64,000 nucleotides of DNA from Hymenobacter algoricola. GTDB taxonomy: Bacteria > Bacteroidota > Bacteroidia > Cytophagales > Hymenobacteraceae. Numbering within the stretch: the first letter of the stretch is position 1; each line of letters opens with the position of its first letter. A program made the position numbers and the translations under genes. Shown piece after piece: positions 52,375-61,582 of the stretch. Under the pieces are notes generated by a model. The model did not search any database, had not been told where the DNA came from, and was given only the letters and a program-made list of their open reading frames with translations. Location: contig NZ_BAABDH010000015.1 of NCBI RefSeq assembly GCF_039539525.1, positions 62,001 to 126,000 of the forward strand, given 5' to 3'.

Positions 52375-52411
52375 CAAAAAAAGCGCGGCCCCGGAAGGCC
52401 GCGCTTTTTTG
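52375..52411. terminator. Terminator between convergent CDF and surface-protein genes
   Basis: CAAAAAAAGCGCGGCC pairs with GGCCGCGCTTTTTTG; A-runs on one side and T-runs on the other make it usable on both strands. Confidence 0.88.
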
Positions 52412-52427
52412 TGAAAGGGCAGGAAGC

Positions 52428-54746
52428 TTATCGGTTCAGCTCAACCCAGCCTTTGGAAGTAGTGCCGTTTTTGTCGGTCATGAGGTAGTAGTACACGCCG
52501 TCGGGCTGCTCGGCGCCGTCCCATTCGTTACGGTAGTTTTCGTACTGCTTGATGAGGCGGCCCCAGCGGTTGAAGATCTGCACCTTGCCGGCGCCGGCGC
52601 CTTCGGCCGACAGCACGAACGTATCGTTGAGCTGGTCGCCGTTGGGCGTAAACACGTTTGGCACGACCAGATCAGGCGCTACGACGGTCTGCACCTTGGT
52701 TAGCGTGGCGCACTGGGTGGTGCCGGCCATGTTGGAAATGCGCAGGATGATGCGGTAGGTGCCGGGGCCTTCGTCGAAGGTTTGCTCACCCGGATTGAAG
52801 CGGTTGGAGAAAGTTACCTCCGTCGAGTCCGACACCGGGTTGCCCCGGCCGTCCCGGACGCGCTTGTACGACCAGATGTAGGTGTCGATGTTTTTGGTGT
52901 CAACTGAGGTGTTGGTTATCGTGAAAGCGCGCTTTGGCAGGTTTGGTCCGCCGACCTGGGCCAGTGCCCGTCCCGTCACGGTGAAGTTGACGGTGATGGC
53001 CGGCCGAACCCGGACCAGCACGGAAGCCGTGTCGAAGCAGGTGATGGTCGGCGACTGGCGGAAGTCCAACCCCACGATGCGCACCTTGTAGCGCGTGGTG
53101 ACGGTTGGGCGCACACTGGCCGTCTGCTTGGCGGTGTCGGCCAGGTTAAAGCCGGGTGCCGGCGTCCAGCGGTACCCGTATCTGGCCACCTGCTGACCGA
53201 CGGAATCGGGCCGGGCCGGGTCCGCCTTGAGGCTGACGGCGCTGCCTTCGCAGATAATCGGGCTGGCCGCCGACGCAACCACCTTGGCAAAGTTGCCCTT
53301 GGCAATTTTCAGCACGATAGTCCGGTAAGTCACCCCTTTTGTCGGGCAGCCGTTGTCCTCGATCTTCACCGGAATGCGGAACGTGCGGCCAGTAAAAGCC
53401 ACGTCGGGGCGGATGCGCAGGATGCCGTAGGGAGTTTTGGTTTCATTGCCCAGCAGCTGAAACGTAGCCACGTCCTCGGGCAGATACGTTGGCTTCTGCG
53501 GGGTGGGCACCTGCGGATCCAGCTCCGGATACGTCACCTTGATCAGGTCGGTAGGATTCGGGTCGCTGAATTTCAGCCGCACTTCGGTGTAGTTGCAGGT
53601 ATAGGCCGTAATGAAGGTCGAGTCACGGGAATTTACAATCTGCACCCCGGTCTTGGGGCCACCGGTAGCCAGCGGCGGGCCCGGAATCAGGTTGGTGCCG
53701 CAGTCGATAACTACAACCAGCATGTCGCGGCGCACTGAGCCCACTTTGTAGGCCGTCAGAACGCCACTGGCATTTCTGATGCGGCGCCACTCCGTTACCT
53801 TGCCCACTACGGCATACTTGTTCTTGGCTTGCTGCGCCGTCGTGTTGCCCGGCGTAAACAGGGCCGGAGTGAACGTCATCGTCCCCAGGGTAGGGCTGAA
53901 GGCAAACGTGGGGACGGCAGTCCGGACCTGCGGGCAGGCCGGGCCGGTAAACGAATAGGAGGGCAGCGGAAAGGTGGGAGTATAAACGCCGGTGGCATTC
54001 GGACCCAGATCGGCTACGCAGACGGGCGGACCTTCTGAAACCAGGATAAAGCGGGTGGAGGTGTAGCTGTCGTAGTTAAGCGACTCATTGCAGCCGCCCA
54101 GGGGTGTTTCCAGGCTGTATACCAGCGAGTCACCGTCGGGCTCCGTGGTGGCGAATGACAGCTGCGTGTCCTGCTTCCAGCACACGAACGGAGTAGCGGC
54201 GTTCAGCTGATCGTACTGGGGGGAAGTGTTCTGGATGATCTGCCCACCCACAAGGTTATTGAGCTTAGCCTCAAAGTACATGTCCTCAAAACTGGAATTA
54301 ACCACGTTGCCCACGTCGGGGCGGGCATTGATGGCTACGCTCAGGGTCCATTCGGCTGCTGGGGGCAGCGTCACGGTGGCCTCAAAGATGCCGGTTTCGT
54401 AGTTCGTGGCCTTGCCTGACCCACAGGGGCTGGGGCCGCCGGGGAAGTTGGCGCAATAGGGGTCCCCGATCTTCTGGGTGCCGGGCACGAGGAGCATCCG
54501 TATTTTGGGCCAGGGACCCCCGGAACAGCCCGTGGTACGGTACTCCAGGTCCGGCGTGATGCCTGAAAATGCAACGCCACTGCAGTCACGGAAAACGGTC
54601 AGCTGGACTTTGTACTGGTTGTTGCCCATGGCCAGGTAGGTGAGCTGGCCACCCTGCATGTGCGAAGCCTGCGCGCTTTGCATCCCTGCTAACGACAGAC
54701 ACCAGGCAAAGAGCAGCAGGTAGGTAGCTTGTAAAGTTTTCTTCAT
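52428..54746 (-). CDS. Secreted protein with T9SS type B (gliding-motility-like) C-terminus
   Basis: A 772-residue exported protein with signal peptide (LLLFAWCLSLAGMQSAQA) followed by the SHMQGGQLTYLAMG motif, common at the mature N-terminus of a family of Hymenobacter-like surface proteins. The middle consists of beta-rich Ig-like modules with several Cys pairs (RTTGCSGGP, CANFPGGPSPCGSG, FVCWKQDTQLSF). The C-terminal 85 residues are a gliding-motility-associated C-terminal domain (VVPNVFTPNGDQLNDTFVL, VQIFNRWG, QPDGVYYYLM), the type B sorting signal for T9SS. Cargo function unknown. Divergent from the large Fn3 protein gene, with an AT-rich gap between. Confidence 0.88.
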   Translation of the reverse strand: MKKTLQATYLLLFAWCLSLAGMQSAQASHMQGGQLTYLAMGNNQYKVQLTVFRDCSGVAFSGITPDLEYRTTGCSGGPWPKIRMLLVPGTQKIGDPYCANFPGGPSPCGSGKATNYETGIFEATVTLPPAAEWTLSVAINARPDVGNVVNSSFEDMYFEAKLNNLVGGQIIQNTSPQYDQLNAATPFVCWKQDTQLSFATTEPDGDSLVYSLETPLGGCNESLNYDSYTSTRFILVSEGPPVCVADLGPNATGVYTPTFPLPSYSFTGPACPQVRTAVPTFAFSPTLGTMTFTPALFTPGNTTAQQAKNKYAVVGKVTEWRRIRNASGVLTAYKVGSVRRDMLVVVIDCGTNLIPGPPLATGGPKTGVQIVNSRDSTFITAYTCNYTEVRLKFSDPNPTDLIKVTYPELDPQVPTPQKPTYLPEDVATFQLLGNETKTPYGILRIRPDVAFTGRTFRIPVKIEDNGCPTKGVTYRTIVLKIAKGNFAKVVASAASPIICEGSAVSLKADPARPDSVGQQVARYGYRWTPAPGFNLADTAKQTASVRPTVTTRYKVRIVGLDFRQSPTITCFDTASVLVRVRPAITVNFTVTGRALAQVGGPNLPKRAFTITNTSVDTKNIDTYIWSYKRVRDGRGNPVSDSTEVTFSNRFNPGEQTFDEGPGTYRIILRISNMAGTTQCATLTKVQTVVAPDLVVPNVFTPNGDQLNDTFVLSAEGAGAGKVQIFNRWGRLIKQYENYRNEWDGAEQPDGVYYYLMTDKNGTTSKGWVELNR

Positions 54747-55055
54747 GCGCTGAGAAGATTTTGATGGAGGAATAAGGAGCGGGTGGTGGGAAAACGTAGC
54801 CGTAATATATAAATGTTTCGGCTTCTTTAAATCAAATAATCCTAATCTCTCGCCTTAGATGCTTATCCGGTAGGCTCAATAGTAATGAAAGAAAAATCTA
54901 AGTTTTATAAGAATACTTCCATAAGTGACGGCAGATCGATAGCTTTAGGAGCCTGCTATCTTACCCACCCGTGCTTGGTGTCCGGCACCGGCACTTCTTG
55001 GGCTGGCAGGTTCCTCTCCGTGCCTTTTTTTCACCTTTTACCAGTTGGTTTCCCG
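54747..55055. other. 309-bp AT-rich divergent intergenic region
   Basis: Separates two divergent T9SS cargo genes. A near match to the -7 box (TAGCTTTA, plus strand, about 54936) is present, without clear -33 partner. The in-frame codons before 55056 lack a signal peptide and are AT-rich, so they are treated as non-coding. An AGCCG...CGGCT stem around 54793-54818 is also possible. Confidence 0.4.
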
Positions 55056-58000
55056 ATGAAAAAACCTTTACCCAGATTTTTTGAGCGCGCTTACCCCCTT
55101 CTTGGTGGGGGCATCACGCCCTGGCGGGTCACTGCCCTGCTGCTGGTAAGCCTGTGGTTCGGCCTACTCCAGCCGGCTGCCGCCCAGGTCGACACCTATA
55201 CCCTGTCGGCCCGCCAAGACAGCTTCGCGCCGCTCAGCGGGGCCACGGTAGTACCGGGCATGACCGCCGACTTCTTCTTGTCGCCGTCGATTCCGCTGGG
55301 CTTCACCTTTGTGGTCGATGGCGCTCCGTACAGCAGCGTCAAGGCTTCGTCAGATGGCTACCTGACCTTTGGTACGGCCACCGGCTCCACCGGCGGCAAC
55401 GCGCTGGCTACCACGGCCGCGGCCAACCGGCCCCTGGTAGCCCCGCTTTGGGATGACCTGGATGGCCGCCCGGCCGGCGCTACCGCTACCGGCTCCTACC
55501 TGGTAGAGGGCACTGCTCCAAACCGCGTCTTCACCTTCGAATGGCTGAACTGGGAGTGGAATTACGCCGCGGCCGGTGCCGTCATCTCCTTTCAGGCCAA
55601 GCTGTACGAGGGTACCAACAAAGTGGAGTTCTTCTACCGTGGCGAGGCATCCCCCGTCAACTCGGCAACGGCTTCCATTGGCATTGCCGGCACCGGCACC
55701 GGCGCCGGTTCTTACCTGTCGCTGAACAACACCACGGCGGCCCCGACGGCCAGCTCCACTACCGAGACCACCAACCTGAACACCAAGCCCGCTACCGGCC
55801 AGGTGTACAGCTTCACGCCGGCGGCCCCCGCGGCCTGCCCGGCGCCCCGCAATCTGGCGGCCACCAACCTCACCGCTGCTACTGCCGACCTGGTCTGGAC
55901 GGTGGCCGGCGGGGGCGGCTCCTTCCGGATAGAATATGGCCCCCAGGGCTTTGTGCTGGGCCAGGGCACTGTCGTTACGTCGACTACGCCCGCCACTACC
56001 CTGAGCGGCCTGACGGCCAGCACCCAGTACCAGTTCTACGTCGCGCAGGTATGCGGCGGCGCCAACGGCAACAGCACCACCAGCGGCCCGGTTTCGTTCA
56101 CCACGCGCGCACCGGCCCCGGCCAACGATGCCTGCGCCAGCGCCGTGACGCTCACCCCCGGCGCTTTGCTGGCCACGTGCAGCGCGGCCACGAACGGCAC
56201 CGTGGAAGGCGCTACTGCTACGGTAGGCCTGGCGACTCCCGTCGGGACGGCTGACGACGACGTGTGGTACCAGTTTGTGGCTACCTCTACGGCCCACACC
56301 GTAACGCTGACCGGCACCGGCGACTACGTTCAGCAGCTGTTCGCCGGCGCCTGCGGCAGCTTATCGTCGCTGGGGTTCTCTGACCCGAACGTACGAGTCT
56401 ATAATGGGCTGACGGCCGGTACTACGTATTATGTGCGGGTATATTCCTATTCGGCCACGCTGCCATCGAGCGCGGCGGCCGCTTTCACCATCTGCGTTAC
56501 TACGCCGACGCCCCCACCGCCCCCCGCCGTCAATGACGAGCCGTGCAACGCTATCAACGTGCCGGTGGCCGCCGGCTGTACCTCGCCCGTCCAGGGCACC
56601 AACGTCAACGCTACTACCACGGCCGCCAACGGCTACACCAACCCCGGCTCCGGCTGCGGCATTGCTGTCAGTCCGCTGGACGTGTGGTACAAGTTTACCA
56701 CCGCCGCCAGCGGAGCTGGCAGCACGGCCGTGTCGGTAATTGTCAGCGGTAACCCGGCCGGCTTGGTGCGGGTGTTTTCTGCTGCTGCCTGTACCGGTCC
56801 GTTTACGCAAGTGGGGTGTAAGGCCGGTACGGCCAGCAATACTTCGGCTGGCACTCTGGAGCTGGGCACCCTGACGGCGAATACCACCTATTACGTGTTC
56901 GTCTCGGGCTACGGCTCGGGTGATGTGACGGGGCCTTTCACCATCTGCGTGACGCCGCCGGCGGCTTGCCCCGCCCCAAGTGCCCTCACCGTTTCTGGCC
57001 TGACGGCCACCAGCGCCACGCTGAACTGGGTGGTGACGGGTGGTGGTACGGGTCCGTTCACGGTCAACTACGGCCTGGCGGGCTTTACGCCCGGCACCCA
57101 GGGTACCACCACCACGACCACGACCACGTCGCTGACGCTGACCAACCTGACTCCGGGGACCAACTACCAGTTCTACGTCACCCAGAACTGCGGCGGCACC
57201 GCGGGCAACAGTATCCGGACAGGTCCGGCCGCTTTCTCAACAACGGCCCTGCCGCCGGTAAACGACGAGTGTGCCGCGGCCACCGCGCTGCCCGTGCCGC
57301 TCGGAGCCAGCTGTGTTAATTCATTGATTGCTACCAACGTGGGGGCCACCGGCTCGACCGGCGTGCCGGACCCGGGCTGCAGCAGCTACGACGGCGGCGA
57401 CGTGTGGTACGTGCTGACTGTACCGGCCAACGGCATCGTTATCATCGAAACCGATTCGGTGAGCGGCAGCCCGGTTACCGATACCGGCATTGCCGTGTAC
57501 AGCGGCAGCTGCGGCTCCCTCACACTGGTAGGCTGCGACGATGACAGCTCGCCAAACGGGTTCTTTTCGCGCCTGCAGGTAAGCGGCCGCCCCGGGGGCG
57601 AAACGCTGTATGTGCGCGCCTTCGAGTACGGCAACAACGCCTTCGGTCGCTTCAGGATCTGCGCCCGTACGCCGTCGCCCTGCCCCGAGCCGGCAGCCCT
57701 GACGGCCACGGCCATCACGGCCACTTCGGCCACGCTGGGCTGGACCACGCCGGGCGGCGGCGGCACGTTCACGGTAGAGTACGGCCCAGCGGGCTTCGTG
57801 CTGGGCCAGGGTACTGTCGTGCCCGGCGTCACGGGTACCAGCCTGCAGGTAACGGGCCTGACGGCTACTACGGCGTATCAGTTCTACGTCACGCAGAACT
57901 GCGGCGGCACCACGGGCAGCAGCACTCCGGTAGGTCCGTTTACCTTTTCTACTACTCCGGTCAATGATAACCCGAGCGGCGCTATTGCCCTGACCCTGGT

Positions 58001-59387
58001 AGCGGAATGTACCGCTCCGCAGGCAGGCACCAACGGCGGCGCCAGCACCACTACGCCTTCAGGCTATGCCAACCCGGGTACGGGCTGCGGGACGACCTCG
58101 ACCCCCCGGGACGTGTGGTTCCGCTTTACGACGCTGGCCTCGGGCCGGGGCTCGCGCGAGGCCACGCTGACGGCCGTCGGCGCGCCGGCCAGCCTGGTGC
58201 GCGTGTTCTCGGCGGCTTCGGCCGCGGGGCCCTTCACGCAGGTGGGCTGCACGGCTTCGGCCTCGGCCGGCACGGCCACCCCGGCCCTGACGCTGAGCAC
58301 GCTGCTGCCCAGCACGACCTACTACGTGATGGTGGCCAACGCGCGCACGACCGATCTGCAGGGCGCCTTTACCCTCTGCCTGACGGCGCCCAGCGACTGT
58401 CCCCTGCCCGTGGGGCTGAGCACGACGAGCGTGGGGGCGACGACGGCCGCCGTGAGCTGGTCGGTGAATGCGAGTACGCCCAGTGGGCCGTTTGAGCTCG
58501 AGTACGGGCTGCAGGGCTTTGTGCTGGGGCAGGGCACCCGGGTGACGGGTATCCTGACGACGAGCTACACGCTGACGGGCCTGACGGCAGATCGGGACTA
58601 CTGCTTCTACGTGCGCCAGAACTGCGGGCCCGTCAGCGGCAGCAGCGCTTTCAGCGCCGTGAGCTGCTTCCGCACGGCCCTGGCCCCCGCCACCAACGAC
58701 GAGCCCTGCACGGCACTTGTCTTGCCGGCCTCGGGCCCGCCGCTGGCAGCCAATAACCTGGGCGCTACCACGACGGTACCCAATGGCTACGTCAATCCGG
58801 GCTGCACCACTTCCAACAACCCCAAGGACGTCTGGTTTACCATGACTACCCCGACCGGCTCGGGTCCGACCACCGGGGCCTTCACCACCACGGGTAATGC
58901 TGCCGGACAAGTACGCATCTTCTCGGCCGCGAGCTGTTCGGGACCATTTACCCAGCTGATCTGCCGGGCCAGTCCGGGCAACAACCAGACGGTAGGTACT
59001 TTCATGGCCCCCGGCATGCTGCCCAATACTACTTATTACATCATGGTGGCCGGCTACGGCTCCAACGATGTGCCGGGCTCATTCACGCTGGGTGCTTCGT
59101 TCATTACGGCCACCCGGGCGGAGCTGCCGGGCGGGGTGGTGAGCGTGTATCCCAACCCGAGCCACACGGGCCAGGTAACGCTGCAACTGCGCGGTGCGCC
59201 GCCGGTAAGCGTGGTGACGGCTGTGCTCTTCAACAGCCTGGGTCAGGCCGTACGCACGCAGACGCTGGCCGTAGCCGGCGGGGCCGTGGAGGCGCCGCTG
59301 GCCGTGCAGGGCCTGGCCCGCGGTGTGTACACGCTGCGCCTGCGCGTGGGCGAGTTCACCATCACCCGTAAAGTCGTGCTCGACTAG
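55056..59387 (+). CDS. Large fibronectin III/beta-sandwich adhesin-like protein, T9SS type A sorted
   Basis: From the ATG at 55056 the protein has 1443 residues with a signal peptide (LLLVSLWFGLLQPAAAQ). After an N-terminal domain (about 25-260) come four Fn3 domains (each starting CP-P-x-x-L and ending in QFYVTQNCGG-like) alternating with five related modules of ~145 residues that start NDEPC or similar and contain DVWYxFTT, RVFSAAxCxGPFTQVGC and TTYYV. The last 75 residues (VYPNPSHTGQVTLQL ... GVYTLRLRVGEFTITRKVVLD) are a T9SS type A sorting domain. Expected to be surface-exposed or secreted; a role in adhesion is a guess from the architecture. Terminated by a very long hairpin. Confidence 0.88.
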   Translation: MKKPLPRFFERAYPLLGGGITPWRVTALLLVSLWFGLLQPAAAQVDTYTLSARQDSFAPLSGATVVPGMTADFFLSPSIPLGFTFVVDGAPYSSVKASSDGYLTFGTATGSTGGNALATTAAANRPLVAPLWDDLDGRPAGATATGSYLVEGTAPNRVFTFEWLNWEWNYAAAGAVISFQAKLYEGTNKVEFFYRGEASPVNSATASIGIAGTGTGAGSYLSLNNTTAAPTASSTTETTNLNTKPATGQVYSFTPAAPAACPAPRNLAATNLTAATADLVWTVAGGGGSFRIEYGPQGFVLGQGTVVTSTTPATTLSGLTASTQYQFYVAQVCGGANGNSTTSGPVSFTTRAPAPANDACASAVTLTPGALLATCSAATNGTVEGATATVGLATPVGTADDDVWYQFVATSTAHTVTLTGTGDYVQQLFAGACGSLSSLGFSDPNVRVYNGLTAGTTYYVRVYSYSATLPSSAAAAFTICVTTPTPPPPPAVNDEPCNAINVPVAAGCTSPVQGTNVNATTTAANGYTNPGSGCGIAVSPLDVWYKFTTAASGAGSTAVSVIVSGNPAGLVRVFSAAACTGPFTQVGCKAGTASNTSAGTLELGTLTANTTYYVFVSGYGSGDVTGPFTICVTPPAACPAPSALTVSGLTATSATLNWVVTGGGTGPFTVNYGLAGFTPGTQGTTTTTTTTSLTLTNLTPGTNYQFYVTQNCGGTAGNSIRTGPAAFSTTALPPVNDECAAATALPVPLGASCVNSLIATNVGATGSTGVPDPGCSSYDGGDVWYVLTVPANGIVIIETDSVSGSPVTDTGIAVYSGSCGSLTLVGCDDDSSPNGFFSRLQVSGRPGGETLYVRAFEYGNNAFGRFRICARTPSPCPEPAALTATAITATSATLGWTTPGGGGTFTVEYGPAGFVLGQGTVVPGVTGTSLQVTGLTATTAYQFYVTQNCGGTTGSSTPVGPFTFSTTPVNDNPSGAIALTLVAECTAPQAGTNGGASTTTPSGYANPGTGCGTTSTPRDVWFRFTTLASGRGSREATLTAVGAPASLVRVFSAASAAGPFTQVGCTASASAGTATPALTLSTLLPSTTYYVMVANARTTDLQGAFTLCLTAPSDCPLPVGLSTTSVGATTAAVSWSVNASTPSGPFELEYGLQGFVLGQGTRVTGILTTSYTLTGLTADRDYCFYVRQNCGPVSGSSAFSAVSCFRTALAPATNDEPCTALVLPASGPPLAANNLGATTTVPNGYVNPGCTTSNNPKDVWFTMTTPTGSGPTTGAFTTTGNAAGQVRIFSAASCSGPFTQLICRASPGNNQTVGTFMAPGMLPNTTYYIMVAGYGSNDVPGSFTLGASFITATRAELPGGVVSVYPNPSHTGQVTLQLRGAPPVSVVTAVLFNSLGQAVRTQTLAVAGGAVEAPLAVQGLARGVYTLRLRVGEFTITRKVVLD

Positions 59388-59400
59388 CGGCTTGTAGCCA

Positions 59401-59466
59401 AACCGGCACCAATGCAAAAAGAGGGCAGCGCCGAAGCGCTGCCCTCTTTTTGCATTGGTGCCGGTT
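59401..59466. terminator. 31-bp perfect hairpin between convergent genes
   Basis: Arms 59401-59431 and 59436-59466 are exactly complementary for 31 bp around CGAA. The inner part (GAGGGCAGCGC) is GC-rich with A-run and T-run flanks, so it functions as an intrinsic terminator on both strands; the outer 15 bp beyond the T-run extend the stem. Confidence 0.92.
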
Positions 59467-59478
59467 GAGGCAGGCTGA

Positions 59479-60849
59479 TTATTCTACCACCAGACGCTGG
59501 GTGTACTGCCGGGTTCCGACCTGCGTGCGCACAACGTACAGCCCGGGGCGCAGGCCGGCCAGGTTCAGCGCCATGCTGGTCTGCCCCGCGGCAAAGCGTC
59601 CGGTGGCCGCCAGCCGGCCCACGGCATCGTACACCTGCGCGGTGGCTGCTTTCGTGGGGGCCGCTGGCAGCTCGACGGTTACGGTGTGGTGCGCCGGGTT
59701 GGGCCAGAGCCGGAGCGGGGCCGCGGCTTGGGTGGCGGCGGCAGAAGTAGGCTGGTAAGCCCGGTTTTCCAATACCAGAATCTGGTCATTCTGGTTGCTG
59801 GTCGAGACGTAGATGCGGCCCTGAGGCGAAATGCACACCGCCCGCAGCCGCCCAAAGCTGTTCAGGTAATCAGCCTGCGCGATAATGGCGTCGCCAGCAG
59901 GGTTGAGCTTGAGCTGCACCAGCTTGGAGGCTTTAAGCGTTGCCATCAGCAGGCTGTTTTGCCACTCCGGAATAGCGGGGGAGTTGTAGTAAGTCAGCCC
60001 TGCCACGGCCAGCGTCGGCGTCCAGATGACCAGGGGCTCCCGCACGTTGTTGGTGGTGCAGAATGCCTGCTCGGCGGGCAGGTTGCAGTAGCCTTCCACG
60101 TTTGGCCAGCCGTAGTTGCGGCCCGGCTCAATCAGGTTCACCTCGTCGTCGTTATTGGGGCCGTGCTCCGAGCTGTACAGCTTGCCGTTGGCGGCCAGCA
60201 CCAGTCCCTGCGGATTGCGGTGGCCGAGCGTGTAGAGGCGGCTGCCCGGAATGGGGTTGTTGGCCGGAATGGTGCCGTCCAGGTTCAGGCGCAGGATCTT
60301 GCCGTTGAGCGAAGCCGGGTTCTGCGCTTCCGATGCCATCTGCGCGTCGCCGGTAGTCATGAGCAGGGTCCGGTCGGGCAAAATCAGCAGGCGGGAGCCG
60401 CTGTGGGTGGCCGCCGCGTTGATGCCGTCGAGCAGAATCAGGGGGCTGCTCAGCACGCCGCCGGCGTAGGTGTAGCGCACCAGCTTTTCCCGCAGGGCAG
60501 ACCCCTGAAAGTAGTTGTAGACCACGTACAGGTAGGGCGCGGTGGCAAAGTCGGGGTGCAGGACCATGCCCAGCAGCCCACTCTCGCCCACCGGCGCCGC
60601 ATCGGGCAGCGTGAGCAGGGGCAACACCTGGCCTGTAGTCGGGTTTACGCGGCTGATGCGGCCGCCGCGCTCCGTCATCCAGATGAAATTGTCGGGCCCC
60701 CAGACCAGCTCCCAGGGAATGGCCAGGTTGGTGGCCAGCGGCGTCACCGAAACGGTGGTGGCTCCTACCTGAAACGTGGTGGTCTGGGCCGCGGCCGGGG
60801 CGCTCAGGCCAAGGGCGGCCAGAAAGAGGGCAGGCGTAAAATATTTCAT
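59479..60849 (-). CDS. PQQ-type glucose/sorbosone dehydrogenase-like secreted protein (T9SS type A)
   Basis: A 456-residue exported protein with signal peptide (LFLAALGLSAPAAAQ). Residues about 25-370 form a six-bladed GSDH/soluble glucose dehydrogenase propeller: PWELVWGPDNFIWMTERGGRISRV, MTTGDAQMASEAQNPASLNGKILRL, YTLGHRNPQGLVL with the catalytic-type His, YSSEHGPNNDDEVNLIEPGRNYGWP. The last 75 residues (LRLWPNPAHHTVTVELP ... GLYVVRTQVGTRQYTQRLVVE) are a T9SS type A sorting domain. Quinoprotein oxidation of sugars at the cell surface is likely; PQQ dependence is inferred from family. Convergent with the Fn3 protein gene. Confidence 0.9.
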   Translation of the reverse strand: MKYFTPALFLAALGLSAPAAAQTTTFQVGATTVSVTPLATNLAIPWELVWGPDNFIWMTERGGRISRVNPTTGQVLPLLTLPDAAPVGESGLLGMVLHPDFATAPYLYVVYNYFQGSALREKLVRYTYAGGVLSSPLILLDGINAAATHSGSRLLILPDRTLLMTTGDAQMASEAQNPASLNGKILRLNLDGTIPANNPIPGSRLYTLGHRNPQGLVLAANGKLYSSEHGPNNDDEVNLIEPGRNYGWPNVEGYCNLPAEQAFCTTNNVREPLVIWTPTLAVAGLTYYNSPAIPEWQNSLLMATLKASKLVQLKLNPAGDAIIAQADYLNSFGRLRAVCISPQGRIYVSTSNQNDQILVLENRAYQPTSAAATQAAAPLRLWPNPAHHTVTVELPAAPTKAATAQVYDAVGRLAATGRFAAGQTSMALNLAGLRPGLYVVRTQVGTRQYTQRLVVE

Positions 60850-61015
60850 AACGAGCCGGTTAGGGGTGCAAAGAGTCTGAGTAGGCTAACGAAAAAAAGC
60901 GCCGTTCGGATGCTGACGTTCCCGCCTGAGCGCGGCGGCGGCGGGCGGCAGGGGGGAATAAAAGTATTTCTGCCAGCTTTGGCCTTCGAAGATGCACCTT
61001 TTCCGCCCGCCCGTC

Positions 61016-61477
61016 ATGGCCTCCGACTCCCCCAACTCCCCGGGATTTACCCTCAGCACCGACCCCGCCCGCCTCGACGTGGGCGCGATTCACGCCTACC
61101 TGGCGCAGGAGTCGTACTGGGCGAAGGGCATTCCGCTCGCCACTCTGCAGCGTGCCATCGACCACTCGCTCAACTTCGGGCTGTATGCGCCCGACGGCCG
61201 GCTGGCGGGCTTTGCGCGCATCGTGACGGATACGGCCACGTTTGCCTGGCTCTGCGACGTGTTCGTGCTGCCCGAGTTTCGGGGCCGGGGGCTGTCGAAG
61301 TGGCTGATGGCGCAGGTGTGGGCCCACCCGGATCTGCAGGGGCTGCGCCGCCGCATCCTGGCCACGCTCGATGCGCACGGCCTGTACACGCAGTTCGGGT
61401 TTGCCCCGCTGGCGGCCCCCGACCGGTTTCTGGAAATCCGCCAGCCGAATCCCTACGGGGCCGAGACGGCCAACTGA
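61016..61477 (+). CDS. GNAT family N-acetyltransferase
   Basis: A small acetyl-CoA-dependent transferase, 153 residues from the ATG at 61016 (161 from the in-frame ATG at 60992; I cannot decide between them). The fold's motifs are visible: the LYAPDGRLAGFARIVTDTATFAWLCDVFVLPEFRGRGLSKWLM stretch contains the acetyl-CoA-binding R-G-x-G-L/A signature, and TLDAHGLYTQFGFAPL the C-terminal beta-bulge. The YWAKGIPLATLQRAIDHS segment is typical of the GNAT subgroup related to YhhY/aminoglycoside-like acetyltransferases of unknown substrate. Followed by a hairpin terminator and an S9 peptidase gene. Confidence 0.9.
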   Translation: MASDSPNSPGFTLSTDPARLDVGAIHAYLAQESYWAKGIPLATLQRAIDHSLNFGLYAPDGRLAGFARIVTDTATFAWLCDVFVLPEFRGRGLSKWLMAQVWAHPDLQGLRRRILATLDAHGLYTQFGFAPLAAPDRFLEIRQPNPYGAETAN

Positions 61478-61538
61478 CGCGACGCCTCACGCCCGGCAAA
61501 GCCTGCAACGCCGGGCCGCGACCTGCCGTCCTTGCCCG

Positions 61539-61565
61539 GCCGGGCACTGCCCGGCGTTTTGTTCT
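61539..61565 (+). terminator. Hairpin terminator between GNAT and S9 peptidase genes
   Basis: GCCGGGC pairs with GCCCGGC around ACT, followed by GTTTTGTT. A second GCCCGGC/GCCGGGC pair (about 61491-61516) precedes it. Confidence 0.6.
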
Positions 61566-61582
61566 TCCTTTTTCTTCTGCTG

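Noticed and set aside
54885..55055. 57-codon N-terminal extension of the Fn3 protein
   Set aside because: AT-rich, not family-like, and would bury the signal peptide.
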